DNA of 64,000 nt, taken from NCBI GenBank assembly GCA_022867625.1, contig JALIFM010000010.1, positions 21,398 to 85,397 of the forward strand, in the 5' to 3' direction. This document shows positions 17,546-25,596 of this stretch, in pieces. Each line of letters opens with the position of its first letter. Positions within the stretch are counted from its first letter, which is position 1. A program made the translations under genes and the position numbers. Origin of the DNA: Lachnospiraceae bacterium NSJ-143. Its GTDB lineage: Bacteria; Bacillota; Clostridia; Lachnospirales; Anaerotignaceae. Under the pieces are notes generated by a model that was not told where the DNA came from, did not search any database, and saw nothing but the letters and a program-made list of their open reading frames with translations.

Positions 17546-18661
17546 TTACTCGGCCTTTACGTCTGTCCAAAGGTCATTCCATGTGTTTTTAACCTCGTCT
17601 GTCCTGTACTGCATAAAATAAAGCCTGTTGAGGGATTCCTCGTCCATAGCCGCCGAAGCCGCATACTCAGGGTCTATGGCGGAAGCCGCCTCCTGATTTA
17701 CAGGCGCCGGGCCACCCGAAGCCGCCCAGTTATACTGGAAGTCCTTGCTTATCATCCAGTCAATAAACTTATAGGCCATCTCCTTGTTTTCGCTGTTGGC
17801 AGCTATGCCCCAGTTGTCAACCCAGCCTATAGCCCCGTCGTCGGGTACAGTAAAAGCTATTGGCTCGCCCTCCTGTTTCATTGCCGCCGCCTGACCGGAC
17901 CACATAAGTCCTACTGAAATCTGTTTTCCGGCAAAAAGTTTTGAAAACTCATCGCCTGTTTTCCAATATGTCCTGTTGAGTGATTTCTGCTCAATCAGCT
18001 TGTCCTTAACAGCCTCAAGGTCATCAGGCGCATTTGGGTCCTGCCCAAGCACTATAGCTGCGGCCATAACAGCGTCGTTATAGTCGTCTCTGAATGCTAT
18101 TTTTCCGGCATACTGGCTGTCAAAAAGGCAGTTCATGCTCTTAGGAGGCTCTTTTATGTCGTCAGTGTTGTACGCTATGGCTGTAGAGCCCCACACAAAA
18201 GGCACGGCGTACATTTTATCGCCGTCAAAGCATTCCTGCTGTGTCTTGAATCTCTCAAAAAGCGAGCCGAAATTTTCAAGCTTTTCAGTATCTATCTCCT
18301 CAAGAAGTCCGCCCTTTATAGCAGCCGGAAGTATGGTGCAGTTAGGCAGGCATACGTCAATCTCACCGCCCTTTGATGTTTTGAGCTTTGTGAGAAGCTC
18401 TTCCTCGCTGGACATGTATGTATTTACTATCTCGCAATTGTACGTCTCCTCAAATTCCTTCATAAACTCGGCATCGTCAGAACCGTAATCCTTCCAGTTT
18501 ACAACATAAAGCTTTGTCTTTTCACCGGATTTGGCGTCATTGGAGCCTGTGCCTGAGTCAGCCGCAGCACCTCCGGAGGATGAGCCGCCCGAACCGCAGC
18601 CTGCAAACGATACCGCAAGCACTGCCGCTGCAAAAACGGCTGTTAACCTTTTCAATTTCAT
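17546..18661 (-). CDS. Spermidine/putrescine-type ABC transporter substrate-binding lipoprotein (PotD-like)
   Basis: 371 residues. A lipoprotein signal peptide ends at the lipobox FAGC (Cys22), followed by a Gly/Ser/Ala-rich linker to about residue 45. The mature part begins KLYVVNWKDYGSDDAEFMKEFE and has the solute-binding fold of PotD/PotF proteins (ISVGLMWSGQAAAMKQEG; AIGWVDNWGIAANSENKEMAYKFIDWM). It would sit on the outer face of the membrane and bind a polyamine or similar solute. The ATPase and permease genes potABC are not in the window, so the transporter is split across loci or this is an orphan. It lies 60 bp after the isochorismatase gene and probably shares its transcript. Confidence 0.88.
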   Translation of the reverse strand: MKLKRLTAVFAAAVLAVSFAGCGSGGSSSGGAAADSGTGSNDAKSGEKTKLYVVNWKDYGSDDAEFMKEFEETYNCEIVNTYMSSEEELLTKLKTSKGGEIDVCLPNCTILPAAIKGGLLEEIDTEKLENFGSLFERFKTQQECFDGDKMYAVPFVWGSTAIAYNTDDIKEPPKSMNCLFDSQYAGKIAFRDDYNDAVMAAAIVLGQDPNAPDDLEAVKDKLIEQKSLNRTYWKTGDEFSKLFAGKQISVGLMWSGQAAAMKQEGEPIAFTVPDDGAIGWVDNWGIAANSENKEMAYKFIDWMISKDFQYNWAASGGPAPVNQEAASAIDPEYAASAAMDEESLNRLYFMQYRTDEVKNTWNDLWTDVKAE

Positions 18662-18721
18662 AATTACAACATCTCCTTTTTATTTATGGCTTCCCATACT
18701 GCTGCGGGAATAATTTATGTC

Positions 18722-19237
18722 TTATTCCACTATAATCTGGCACATTTTCATTGTCTCAACAGCGCATTTATGACTCTGAGGTGTAACGCCTGCACACAGT
18801 GACTCTATAACAGCAATCGGTGTTTCACTCAGCTTGGACTTAAGCAGAAGGGCGTTTGACACAACACATATATCGGTACACACACCTATAAGCGTAATCT
18901 TTTCATACCGGCCTATAGCCGCTATCTCTGCAAGCTCAAAGCTTGCAAAAACGGGCTTGTCCACAACGCAGAGTGTCTTGCCCTCCCCGGCGGCAAAAAC
19001 TTCGCTGTTTATCTGCCAGCCGTCAGTATCCTTTATACAGTGCTTAACAGGAAGGCTGCGCCCCTCCTGAGTATTAAGGTAATTTTCGCCGTGCGTATCC
19101 CTTGTGTAGATAACATCGCCTTCAAATTTCCTTATTTTGGCACAAACAGGCTCCACTGTTTTTCTGGCCTCCTCTGTGCCAAGAGCACCGTCTATAAAAT
19201 CGTTCTGCATATCTATTACTACTAAAAGTTCCTTCAT
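18722..19237 (-). CDS. Isochorismatase-family cysteine hydrolase (nicotinamidase-like)
   Basis: 171 residues from the ATG at 19237 after AGAGGTG; the in-frame GTG three codons upstream is less likely. The Asp of the triad is in VVIDMQNDFIDGAL, and the nucleophile Cys is in LIGVCTDICVVSNALLLK, with the expected cis-peptide neighbourhood before it. The family includes nicotinamidases and related amidases. The length and motifs fit nicotinamidase (PncA-like), but the metal-binding DxHxxxH motif is not clear, so the substrate is uncertain. It sits between the Crp-type regulator and the PotD-like gene in one apparent minus-strand operon without visible internal terminators. Confidence 0.8.
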   Translation of the reverse strand: MKELLVVIDMQNDFIDGALGTEEARKTVEPVCAKIRKFEGDVIYTRDTHGENYLNTQEGRSLPVKHCIKDTDGWQINSEVFAAGEGKTLCVVDKPVFASFELAEIAAIGRYEKITLIGVCTDICVVSNALLLKSKLSETPIAVIESLCAGVTPQSHKCAVETMKMCQIIVE

Positions 19238-19301
19238 ATTCAACACCTCTGTAAAAGTTTGCTCCTACAATCAACCCTGCAATTTAAATCCCCAAACTAC
19301 T

Positions 19302-19961
19302 TTAATGGAGCTTAAAATGATTTTTGCTGTACGAAATAATACCTTCTTGCCTCATTTTGCTCAGTTCTCCGGACATTGCGCTTCTGTCCACACACAGAAA
19401 ATCCGCCAGCTCCTGCCTGTTAAACCTTATGTCAAACTCCGGACACCCTGATATTACCGCCTGCTCCGAAAAAAAAGACATGAGCTTTTCCCTTGTTGTC
19501 CGCTTTGTAACATGCTCAATTTTTCTGTTGAGTATAAAAGCCTTTTCGGCAAGTATGCTTATAAGGTTATGAGTTATTCTGCCGCAGAAGCTCTCCTCAG
19601 GCAGTGACTCAGAAAAAATATTGCCTACGCTCAGCATAAGCACTGCTGTATCCTCAGCGGCAAATACATTAACGCTTATAGCGTTGTTTTCCCTACACGC
19701 GTATACTTCCCCAAAAATATCGCCCCGGGCTATGGAGGCTATAATGCTGCGGTTGCCATAATAATCCTCTTTTTCTATACGGGCCTGCCCGTCAAGCACA
19801 AAACCAACACTGCTTATATTATCGCCCGCTCTGAATATATACTGCCCTTTTTTGTAAATGCGCCTTTTTCCATCAAGAAAGTCAACAGCCTTTACAATTT
19901 CGTCACAGTCCATGCCTTTAAAAAAAGCGGATTTTTGAAGTATTCCAATATATTCATCCAA
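19302..19961 (-). CDS. Crp/Fnr-family transcriptional regulator
   Basis: 219 residues from a TTG start with an AAGTGAT site. The cyclic-nucleotide-binding-type beta barrel covers about 20-120 (YIFRAGDNISSVGFVLDGQARI; ARGDIFGE), then a dimer helix, then a winged helix-turn-helix (about 165-219, RQELADFLCVDRSAMSGELSKM). The cysteines (19, 89, 124, 172, 189) lack the FNR spacing, so an oxygen-sensing cluster is not evident. It is divergent from a two-cluster ferredoxin protein. This pairing resembles the HcpR-type regulators of nitrosative-stress genes known from Clostridia, which is inference, since hcp itself is not in the window. Confidence 0.85.
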   Translation of the reverse strand: MDEYIGILQKSAFFKGMDCDEIVKAVDFLDGKRRIYKKGQYIFRAGDNISSVGFVLDGQARIEKEDYYGNRSIIASIARGDIFGEVYACRENNAISVNVFAAEDTAVLMLSVGNIFSESLPEESFCGRITHNLISILAEKAFILNRKIEHVTKRTTREKLMSFFSEQAVISGCPEFDIRFNRQELADFLCVDRSAMSGELSKMRQEGIISYSKNHFKLH

Positions 19962-19975
19962 TAATCATCACTTCC

Positions 19976-19989
19976 GTTGTAAAAACAAC
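19976..19989. promoter_or_regulatory. Candidate operator, inverted repeat GTTGT-N4-ACAAC
   Basis: Perfect 5-4-5 inverted repeat in the 119-bp divergent region, 14 bp before the TTG start of the Crp/Fnr gene. Its dyad size suits a Crp/Fnr dimer and its position overlaps the ribosome site of that gene, which would fit self-repression. Confidence 0.35.
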
Positions 19990-20080
19990 ATACTTTACAG
20001 ATTTATTTTACTATAATTTAACCATAAAATCAATTATATATGACAATATCGTACAATTCATATAACAGGAGGTCAAAATT

Positions 20081-20782
20081 ATGATAAGAAAGATAATTAA
20101 AATAGATTCAGAAAAATGCAACGGCTGCGGAAAATGCGCCTCCGCCTGTCATGAAGGGGCAATAGGCATGCTTAACGGAAAGGCGGTGCTTATGAGAGAT
20201 GATTACTGTGACGGCCTTGGCGACTGTCTGCCGGCCTGCCCTACAGGCGCAATAACATTTGAAGAAAGGGAAGCCGCTGCATATGATGAGGCGGCTGTAA
20301 AAGCGAACATGGCAAAAAACGGCAAAACCTTCCATGGCTGTCCTGGTTCAATGAGCAGGTCCATAAGCCACACGGAAAATGTTCATGAAACTTTTTCTGA
20401 AAGGCCATTAGAAAGCCGCCTTGGCCAGTGGCCTGTACAGATTAAGCTTGCTCCTGTAAACGCTCCGTACTTTGACGGCTGCAAGCTACTAATAGCTGCC
20501 GACTGCACAGCCTTCGCCTACGGAAATTTCCACAATGATTTCATATCCGGACACGTAACGCTTATCGGCTGCCCAAAGCTTGACATGACCGACTATTCTG
20601 AAAAGCTGGCAGAAATAATTAAAAATAATGACATAAAAAGCGTTAAAGTTGCCCGAATGGAGGTGCCATGCTGCGGAGGCATAGAAAACGCAGTAAAAAA
20701 AGCGCTTATAGACAGTGGAAAGTTTATTCCATGGAGCGTAGTTACAATATCCACTGACGGAAAAATAACAGAGACAAAATAA
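20081..20782 (+). CDS. Two-cluster [4Fe-4S] ferredoxin-type protein (FrdX-like)
   Basis: 233 residues with an AGGAGG start. The N-terminal 70 residues are a bacterial-type ferredoxin: CNGCGKCASACHEGAIGM and a second motif (CDGLGDCLPACPTGAIT) in which one spacing is longer than usual. The remaining 160 residues carry further cysteines (CPGS, DCTAF, GCPKLD, PCCGG) and match proteins annotated only as ferredoxin or iron-sulfur binding. Similar proteins sit beside hybrid-cluster-protein genes and a Crp/Fnr regulator in Clostridia. It is divergent from such a regulator here, so it is likely its target. Role: probably electron transfer in the cytoplasm; the partner enzyme is unknown. Confidence 0.8.
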   Translation: MIRKIIKIDSEKCNGCGKCASACHEGAIGMLNGKAVLMRDDYCDGLGDCLPACPTGAITFEEREAAAYDEAAVKANMAKNGKTFHGCPGSMSRSISHTENVHETFSERPLESRLGQWPVQIKLAPVNAPYFDGCKLLIAADCTAFAYGNFHNDFISGHVTLIGCPKLDMTDYSEKLAEIIKNNDIKSVKVARMEVPCCGGIENAVKKALIDSGKFIPWSVVTISTDGKITETK

Positions 20783-20793
20783 TTAATAAATCA

Positions 20794-20824
20794 GGCCGCG
20801 TAAGTTATATTACGCGGCCTTTTA
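20794..20824 (+). terminator. Terminator after the ferredoxin-type gene
   Basis: GGCCGCGTAA / TTACGCGGCC with a 6-nt loop and a following T run. Confidence 0.85.
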
Positions 20825-20965
20825 AAAAATCACACATATCCTTTTATACAGGGAGTGTGGGTGGGGGCTGTATTATCTTACGCTATGATAAGACATCAGT
20901 TTTTATCTGCTAATACTATGTCTATAATTATATATTATTTTGCAGTTATGTCAACAAAAAAACTA

Positions 20966-21006
20966 AACAAAAAATGCGCTGAAAATAATATATTATTTCA
21001 GCGCAC
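20966..21006 (-). terminator. Terminator after the GntR-family gene
   Basis: TGCGCTGAAA (20975-20984) pairs with TTTCAGCGCA (20996-21005); on the minus strand followed by TTTTTTG. Confidence 0.8.
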
Positions 21007-21025
21007 TTAATAAATATTTTAAATA

Positions 21026-21718
21026 TCAGCTGTTCTCGTTTTCAAGCAGCATTATCCCTCTGAGAATATGAAACCGCATTATCGTCCTCGCACCGTCAGC
21101 GTCCCGCTTTTTTATCCTGTCAACAATGGCCTTGTGGTCCTCAGCTCCCTCGCAGCAGAACTTGTCGTCCTTGCACAGCACCAGCATTGTCTGGCCTATA
21201 GCTGTGAACAAAACAGGCATAAGCCTGTCCATAAATTCATTGTGTACAGATTTTGCTATCGACATATGGAACTTCTGCTCCGCCTTCTGCCTGTCAGCAG
21301 TGCTTCCGTTTTTTATAATGTTATCCAGATTCTCACAGAATGTACACATGCGCTTTATCTCGCTTTCGGTAGCCCGTATAGCCGCAAGATAAGCTGCCTC
21401 CGGCTCAATAAAAAGCCGTATCTCATTTAAATCCCTCTCAGCAATACCCTTTTTAGCGCATTTTCCTATACCAAAATCATCATTAAAGTCATAATCATCG
21501 CTTACAAATGTACCGTTTCCCCTTTTTATCACAAGCACGCCACGGTCAACAAGCATCCTCACAGCTTCCCTGAATGTTGTACGGCTCACATTAAGCTCTG
21601 TTGAAAAGTCAGTCTCATTGGGAAGTCTGGAACCCGGAAGAAATCTTTTTTCGACATTTATCATTGAAAGTATCTCGTCAGCCACATTCTCCGACAGGAC
21701 ACGATTTTTCTTAACCAT
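21026..21718 (-). CDS. GntR-family regulator of the FadR (FCD) type
   Basis: 230 residues after a GGAGGAG site. Residues 5-70 are the GntR winged helix (LPNETDFSTELNVSRTTFREAVRMLVDRGVL and GNGTFVSDD). Residues 90-225 form an all-helical FCD ligand domain (EIRLFIEPEAAYLAAIRATE; then FHMSIAKSVHNEF and DHKAIVDRIKKRD, which hold the Asp and His residues that usually bind a metal). Such repressors respond to sugar acids, organic acids or amino acids. It is monocistronic and divergent from trkA; neither neighbour reveals the effector. Confidence 0.88.
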   Translation of the reverse strand: MVKKNRVLSENVADEILSMINVEKRFLPGSRLPNETDFSTELNVSRTTFREAVRMLVDRGVLVIKRGNGTFVSDDYDFNDDFGIGKCAKKGIAERDLNEIRLFIEPEAAYLAAIRATESEIKRMCTFCENLDNIIKNGSTADRQKAEQKFHMSIAKSVHNEFMDRLMPVLFTAIGQTMLVLCKDDKFCCEGAEDHKAIVDRIKKRDADGARTIMRFHILRGIMLLENENS

Positions 21719-21987
21719 TAGCGCTCCTCCTTACACTGATTAATGATTATAATACTATAACCGGTATCTTTTTTCAAGCTCACATACAAATATTATCTCT
21801 AAATGTCATCATATCTTTATATTTACGCGGCTTTTCAAAGAGTTTTTACATTAAGCGCTATATATATTTCATAAAGAATTTAAGTATTATATAAAGATTT
21901 TGCAAAGATAGTTGTTGTATTTAGCGCCGGGAATACCTATACTATAATTATGATATTAATTATAATACTTAACCGGAGGTTTTACCA

Positions 21988-23343
21988 ATGAAAATAATAG
22001 TAGTTGGCTTTGGAAAGGTAGGCTATGTACTTACAGACCAGCTCAACGATGAGGGCCATGACCTGACAGTAATCGACACAAACGAGAGCAGAATGCAGTA
22101 CGCCATAAGCCAGCTTGATATCCAGGCCATAACCGGCAACGGCACAAGCTACCTTACGCAGATGGAAGCCGGCATACAGGACAGCGACCTGCTTATAGCA
22201 GTTACCGACCACGACGAGATAAACCTTCTAAGCTGCCTTATAGCAAAGAAGGCCGGCAACTGCCACACAATAGCCAGGGTCAGAAACCCTGAATATTTTA
22301 AGGAAATAAATTTTATTAAAGAAGAGCTTGGGCTTTCAATGTCAATCAATCCTGAGCTTGCGGCCGCCATGGAGATAGCCCACCTGATACAGATACCGTC
22401 CGCTATGGAGATTGACACCTTTGCCAGAGGAAGGGTAAACCTTATAAAATTCCGCATACCTCCATGTTCGCCGATACTTAATGTCAGGGTTTCAGAAAAC
22501 CCTCTGCTCAAGGAATGCCTGCTGTGCGTTGTGCAAAGGCGCGACAAGAGTATAGTTATACCGGACGGCAATACGGTGCTGACCGAGGGCGATATAATTT
22601 CTGTAATAATCCCTCTCAGCAGGGTATTTAAATTTTTCTCGTCTATAGGAATAAAGACACGGCCTATAAGGGACGTGCTTATAGTAGGCGGAAGCACAAT
22701 AGCCTATTACCTTGCCGTAACCCTTATCCGCTCAAGGATAAAAGTAAAAATTATCGAACAGAAAAAGAGCCGCTGCGACGAGCTAAGCGCCCTTCTGCCT
22801 GAGGCCATGATAATATGCGGAGATGCTTCAAACCGCGGCGTGCTTGACGAGGAGGGAATAAAAAGCACAGACGCATTTGTATCTCTTACCAATCTGGACG
22901 AAGAAAATATTATGCTCTCGCTCTACGCAAACAAGGTATCCTCCGCTAAGATAATAACCAAAATAAACAAAATAGATTTTGAGGAAGTAATATCCGACAT
23001 GCCTATAGGGAGTATCATATGCCCAAAAAATATAACCGCCGAAGGCATTATACAGTATGTTCGTTCCATGCAGAATTCTTTTGGCAGCAACGTTGAAACC
23101 CTTTACCGCATGATGGACAACCGCGTTGAGGCGCTTGAGTTTGTAGTGCGTGAGGAAAGCCCTGTTACAAACATACCGCTCATGGACCTTAACCTTAAGG
23201 AAAACCTGATAATATGCTGTATAAACAGGAGCGGGCGCATAATAACGCCTTCCGGCAAGGATATAATACGCAAAGGCGACTCTGTTGTGGTTGTAACAAC
23301 AAAGCGCGGGCTTAACGATATAAGGGACATAATAAAGGATTAA
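21988..23343 (+). CDS. trkA: Trk potassium transporter peripheral subunit TrkA
   Basis: 451 residues with two RCK repeats: the first begins MKIIVVGFGKVGYVL with an acidic NAD-binding site (VIDTNESR), the second begins VLIVGGSTIAYYL (about 232). Each is followed by a TrkA_C domain (about 140-220 and 370-451, the second containing VVREESPVTNIPL). It is a cytoplasmic nucleotide-binding ring that gates the K+ channel TrkH. The start has CCGGAGG. trkH follows 17 bp later, so both subunits are one operon. Confidence 0.95.
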   Translation: MKIIVVGFGKVGYVLTDQLNDEGHDLTVIDTNESRMQYAISQLDIQAITGNGTSYLTQMEAGIQDSDLLIAVTDHDEINLLSCLIAKKAGNCHTIARVRNPEYFKEINFIKEELGLSMSINPELAAAMEIAHLIQIPSAMEIDTFARGRVNLIKFRIPPCSPILNVRVSENPLLKECLLCVVQRRDKSIVIPDGNTVLTEGDIISVIIPLSRVFKFFSSIGIKTRPIRDVLIVGGSTIAYYLAVTLIRSRIKVKIIEQKKSRCDELSALLPEAMIICGDASNRGVLDEEGIKSTDAFVSLTNLDEENIMLSLYANKVSSAKIITKINKIDFEEVISDMPIGSIICPKNITAEGIIQYVRSMQNSFGSNVETLYRMMDNRVEALEFVVREESPVTNIPLMDLNLKENLIICCINRSGRIITPSGKDIIRKGDSVVVVTTKRGLNDIRDIIKD

Positions 23344-23360
23344 CAGGAGACGGCATAATT

Positions 23361-24800
23361 ATGAATTACGCTATAATTTTTTATACACTGGGTGTTGTTA
23401 TAGACTTCAGCGCCGCTTTTATGATACCGCCATTTTTAGTGGCGGTTTTATATGGAGAAACTGACGCCAAATATTTTCTTTTGTGTTTTGCCATATGTGT
23501 AGTGCTCGGCATATTTCTGGGCGGCATAAAGCCTGAGAATAAAAAATTTTATGCCCGAGAAGGCTATGTTATGGTTTCCCTCAGCTGGATTATAATAAGC
23601 CTTATAGGTGCTTTACCGTTTTATCTGAGCGGCTACATACCATCATACCTTGACGCAATGTTTGAGACAATTTCCGGCTTTACAACAACAGGCGCTACCA
23701 TACTGACTGATGTTGAGGTGCTCTCGCATGGAATGCTCTTTTGGAGGAGCTTTACCCACTGGATAGGCGGAATGGGCGTACTCGTGTTTATACTGGCGAT
23801 ACTGCCGCTTGCCGGAGGAGAGAATATGCACCTTATGAAGGCGGAAAGCCCCGGCCCGTCTGTAGGTAAGCTTGTGCCAAAGCTGAGAAAATCCGCCTTT
23901 TACCTGTACGCTATCTATTTTTCAATGACAGTAATTGAGGTAATACTGCTCACATTAAACAAAATGCCTGTTTTTGACGCTGTCTGCATATCCATGGGCA
24001 CTGCCGGCACTGGCGGTTTCGGCATAAAAAACACCTCTATGGCAGGCTATACAGGTACGGCACAGACTATTGTAACCATATTCATGCTGCTTTTCGGCGT
24101 TAACTTCAGCTTCTTTTTCCTTATACTTATGCGCAAGTTCAGGGAAGCCTTTAAGATGACAGAAGTCAGGTGCTATCTGGCTATATTTGCCATTGTGTCA
24201 CTGCTTATAAGCATCAATATTACATTTGAGGGCGGCAGCTTTATTTCCAATTTCCATGCCTCAGCATTTGCAGTGTCATCTATAATGACAACAACCGGAT
24301 TCTCAACAGTTGACTTCAACCAATGGCCGGAGTTTTCAAGGACACTGCTTGTAATAATAATGTTTTCCGGAGCCTGCGCCGGCTCAACCGGCGGAGGAAT
24401 AAAGATAAGCAGGTTCCTGATATATATAAAATCGGCTGCCAAGGAGATGGCAAGCCTTATACACCCAAGGAGCGTAAAAGTTATCAAGTTTGACGGAAAA
24501 CCGGTTGAAAGGAATGTACTGCGTTCCGCCACAGTCTTTCTTATTACCTATTTCTTTTTATATACGGTATCTGTTGTAATTGTAAGCCTTGATAACTTTG
24601 ATTTAATAACAACCTTCACCGCTGTGGCGGCAACCTTCAACAATATAGGCCCCGGTCTTGAGCTTGTAGGTCCTTCAGGAAACTTCGCCATGTTCTCGCC
24701 GCTGTCAAAGGTTGTGCTCATATTTGACATGCTGGCCGGAAGGCTTGAGATATTTCCTCTGCTTCTGCTCTTTACTCCTTCTGTATGGAAAAAATACTGA
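23361..24800 (+). CDS. trkH: Trk potassium transporter membrane subunit TrkH
   Basis: 479 residues, strongly hydrophobic, with about ten membrane segments. The four pore-loop motifs of the Trk/Ktr superfamily are visible: SGFTTTGAT (about 104), GTAGTGGFGIKNTS (about 212), MTTTGFSTVDF (about 309) and NNIGPGLELVG (about 436). GACAGSTGGGIK (about 338) follows the third. It conducts K+ into the cell together with TrkA. It starts 17 bp after trkA and ends at a strong shared terminator. Confidence 0.95.
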   Translation: MNYAIIFYTLGVVIDFSAAFMIPPFLVAVLYGETDAKYFLLCFAICVVLGIFLGGIKPENKKFYAREGYVMVSLSWIIISLIGALPFYLSGYIPSYLDAMFETISGFTTTGATILTDVEVLSHGMLFWRSFTHWIGGMGVLVFILAILPLAGGENMHLMKAESPGPSVGKLVPKLRKSAFYLYAIYFSMTVIEVILLTLNKMPVFDAVCISMGTAGTGGFGIKNTSMAGYTGTAQTIVTIFMLLFGVNFSFFFLILMRKFREAFKMTEVRCYLAIFAIVSLLISINITFEGGSFISNFHASAFAVSSIMTTTGFSTVDFNQWPEFSRTLLVIIMFSGACAGSTGGGIKISRFLIYIKSAAKEMASLIHPRSVKVIKFDGKPVERNVLRSATVFLITYFFLYTVSVVIVSLDNFDLITTFTAVAATFNNIGPGLELVGPSGNFAMFSPLSKVVLIFDMLAGRLEIFPLLLLFTPSVWKKY

Positions 24801-24842
24801 AAAACAAAAACAACACAGTTTACCTGTGTTGTTTTTGTTTTC
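24801..24842. terminator. Bidirectional terminator between trkH and trmB
   Basis: Perfect 17-bp stem (24801-24817 with 24825-24841) and a 7-nt loop, with A and T tracts that serve both convergent genes. Confidence 0.9.
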
Positions 24843-24851
24843 TGCATGTAA

Positions 24852-25496
24852 TTACTGCTGTTTTTTGTTCCATCTTGCCTCAAGCCTGTATATAGGGAAA
24901 CCTTTGCTTGAAAATTTCTCCTCATACTCTGTCATAATATTCCCCTCAAAATCACTGCTGTGCAGGTCAAGGCTTATATTCGACAAATTCCAACCGTCGC
25001 CACAGAACTCATTCAGAGAAAACTCAAAAAGTATGCGGTTATCCGTTTTAAAGAAGATTTCCCCGCTTCCGCCAAAAAGCTCCTTATATTTTGCAAGGAA
25101 TCCCCTGTATGTAAGCCGCCTTTTATACCATTTCTTTTTAGGCCATGGGTCACAGAAATTTATGTAAATCCTCTGTACCTCTCCAGGCTCAAAAAACTCA
25201 AGGAGGTTTTCCACATCGCCATGTATAAGCATAACGTTTTTCTGCTCAGGCGCCAGATTTCTGGCTGCTGTAGCCACAATTGTTGACTGCCTTTCAATCC
25301 CTATAAAATTTATATCCTCATTAAGGTAAGCGCTCTTTGATATAAAACGCCCCTTGCCGCAGCCTATTTCTATATATATCGGTTTGCTGTTTCCAAAAAG
25401 CTCACTCCATTTACCTTTGTGCTCCTCTGGATTATGGCAAAGGTGTGGGTTGCTTTCATATTCCGCCGCTGTCCAAGCTTTTTTTCTTACTCTCAT
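24852..25496 (-). CDS. trmB: tRNA (guanine-N7)-methyltransferase
   Basis: 214 residues, normal length. SAM-binding motif I is IYIEIGCGKGRF (about 40-51), and the family signature is YINFCDPWPKKKWYKRR (about 110-126) with the catalytic Asp. The C-terminal FKTDN and EYEEKFSSKGFPIYRLEARW are also typical. It methylates G46 of tRNA variable loops using SAM. Start with GGAGGAG. Monocistronic and convergent with trkH. Confidence 0.95.
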   Translation of the reverse strand: MRVRKKAWTAAEYESNPHLCHNPEEHKGKWSELFGNSKPIYIEIGCGKGRFISKSAYLNEDINFIGIERQSTIVATAARNLAPEQKNVMLIHGDVENLLEFFEPGEVQRIYINFCDPWPKKKWYKRRLTYRGFLAKYKELFGGSGEIFFKTDNRILFEFSLNEFCGDGWNLSNISLDLHSSDFEGNIMTEYEEKFSSKGFPIYRLEARWNKKQQ

Positions 25497-25596
25497 TTAT
25501 TATCTCCTCCGGGCAGTAAATTAATACGGTTTTACAGTATGTACAAACAGTACAACACTACAATAATACTACCCCCGGCAGTTTATCACAAGCATA

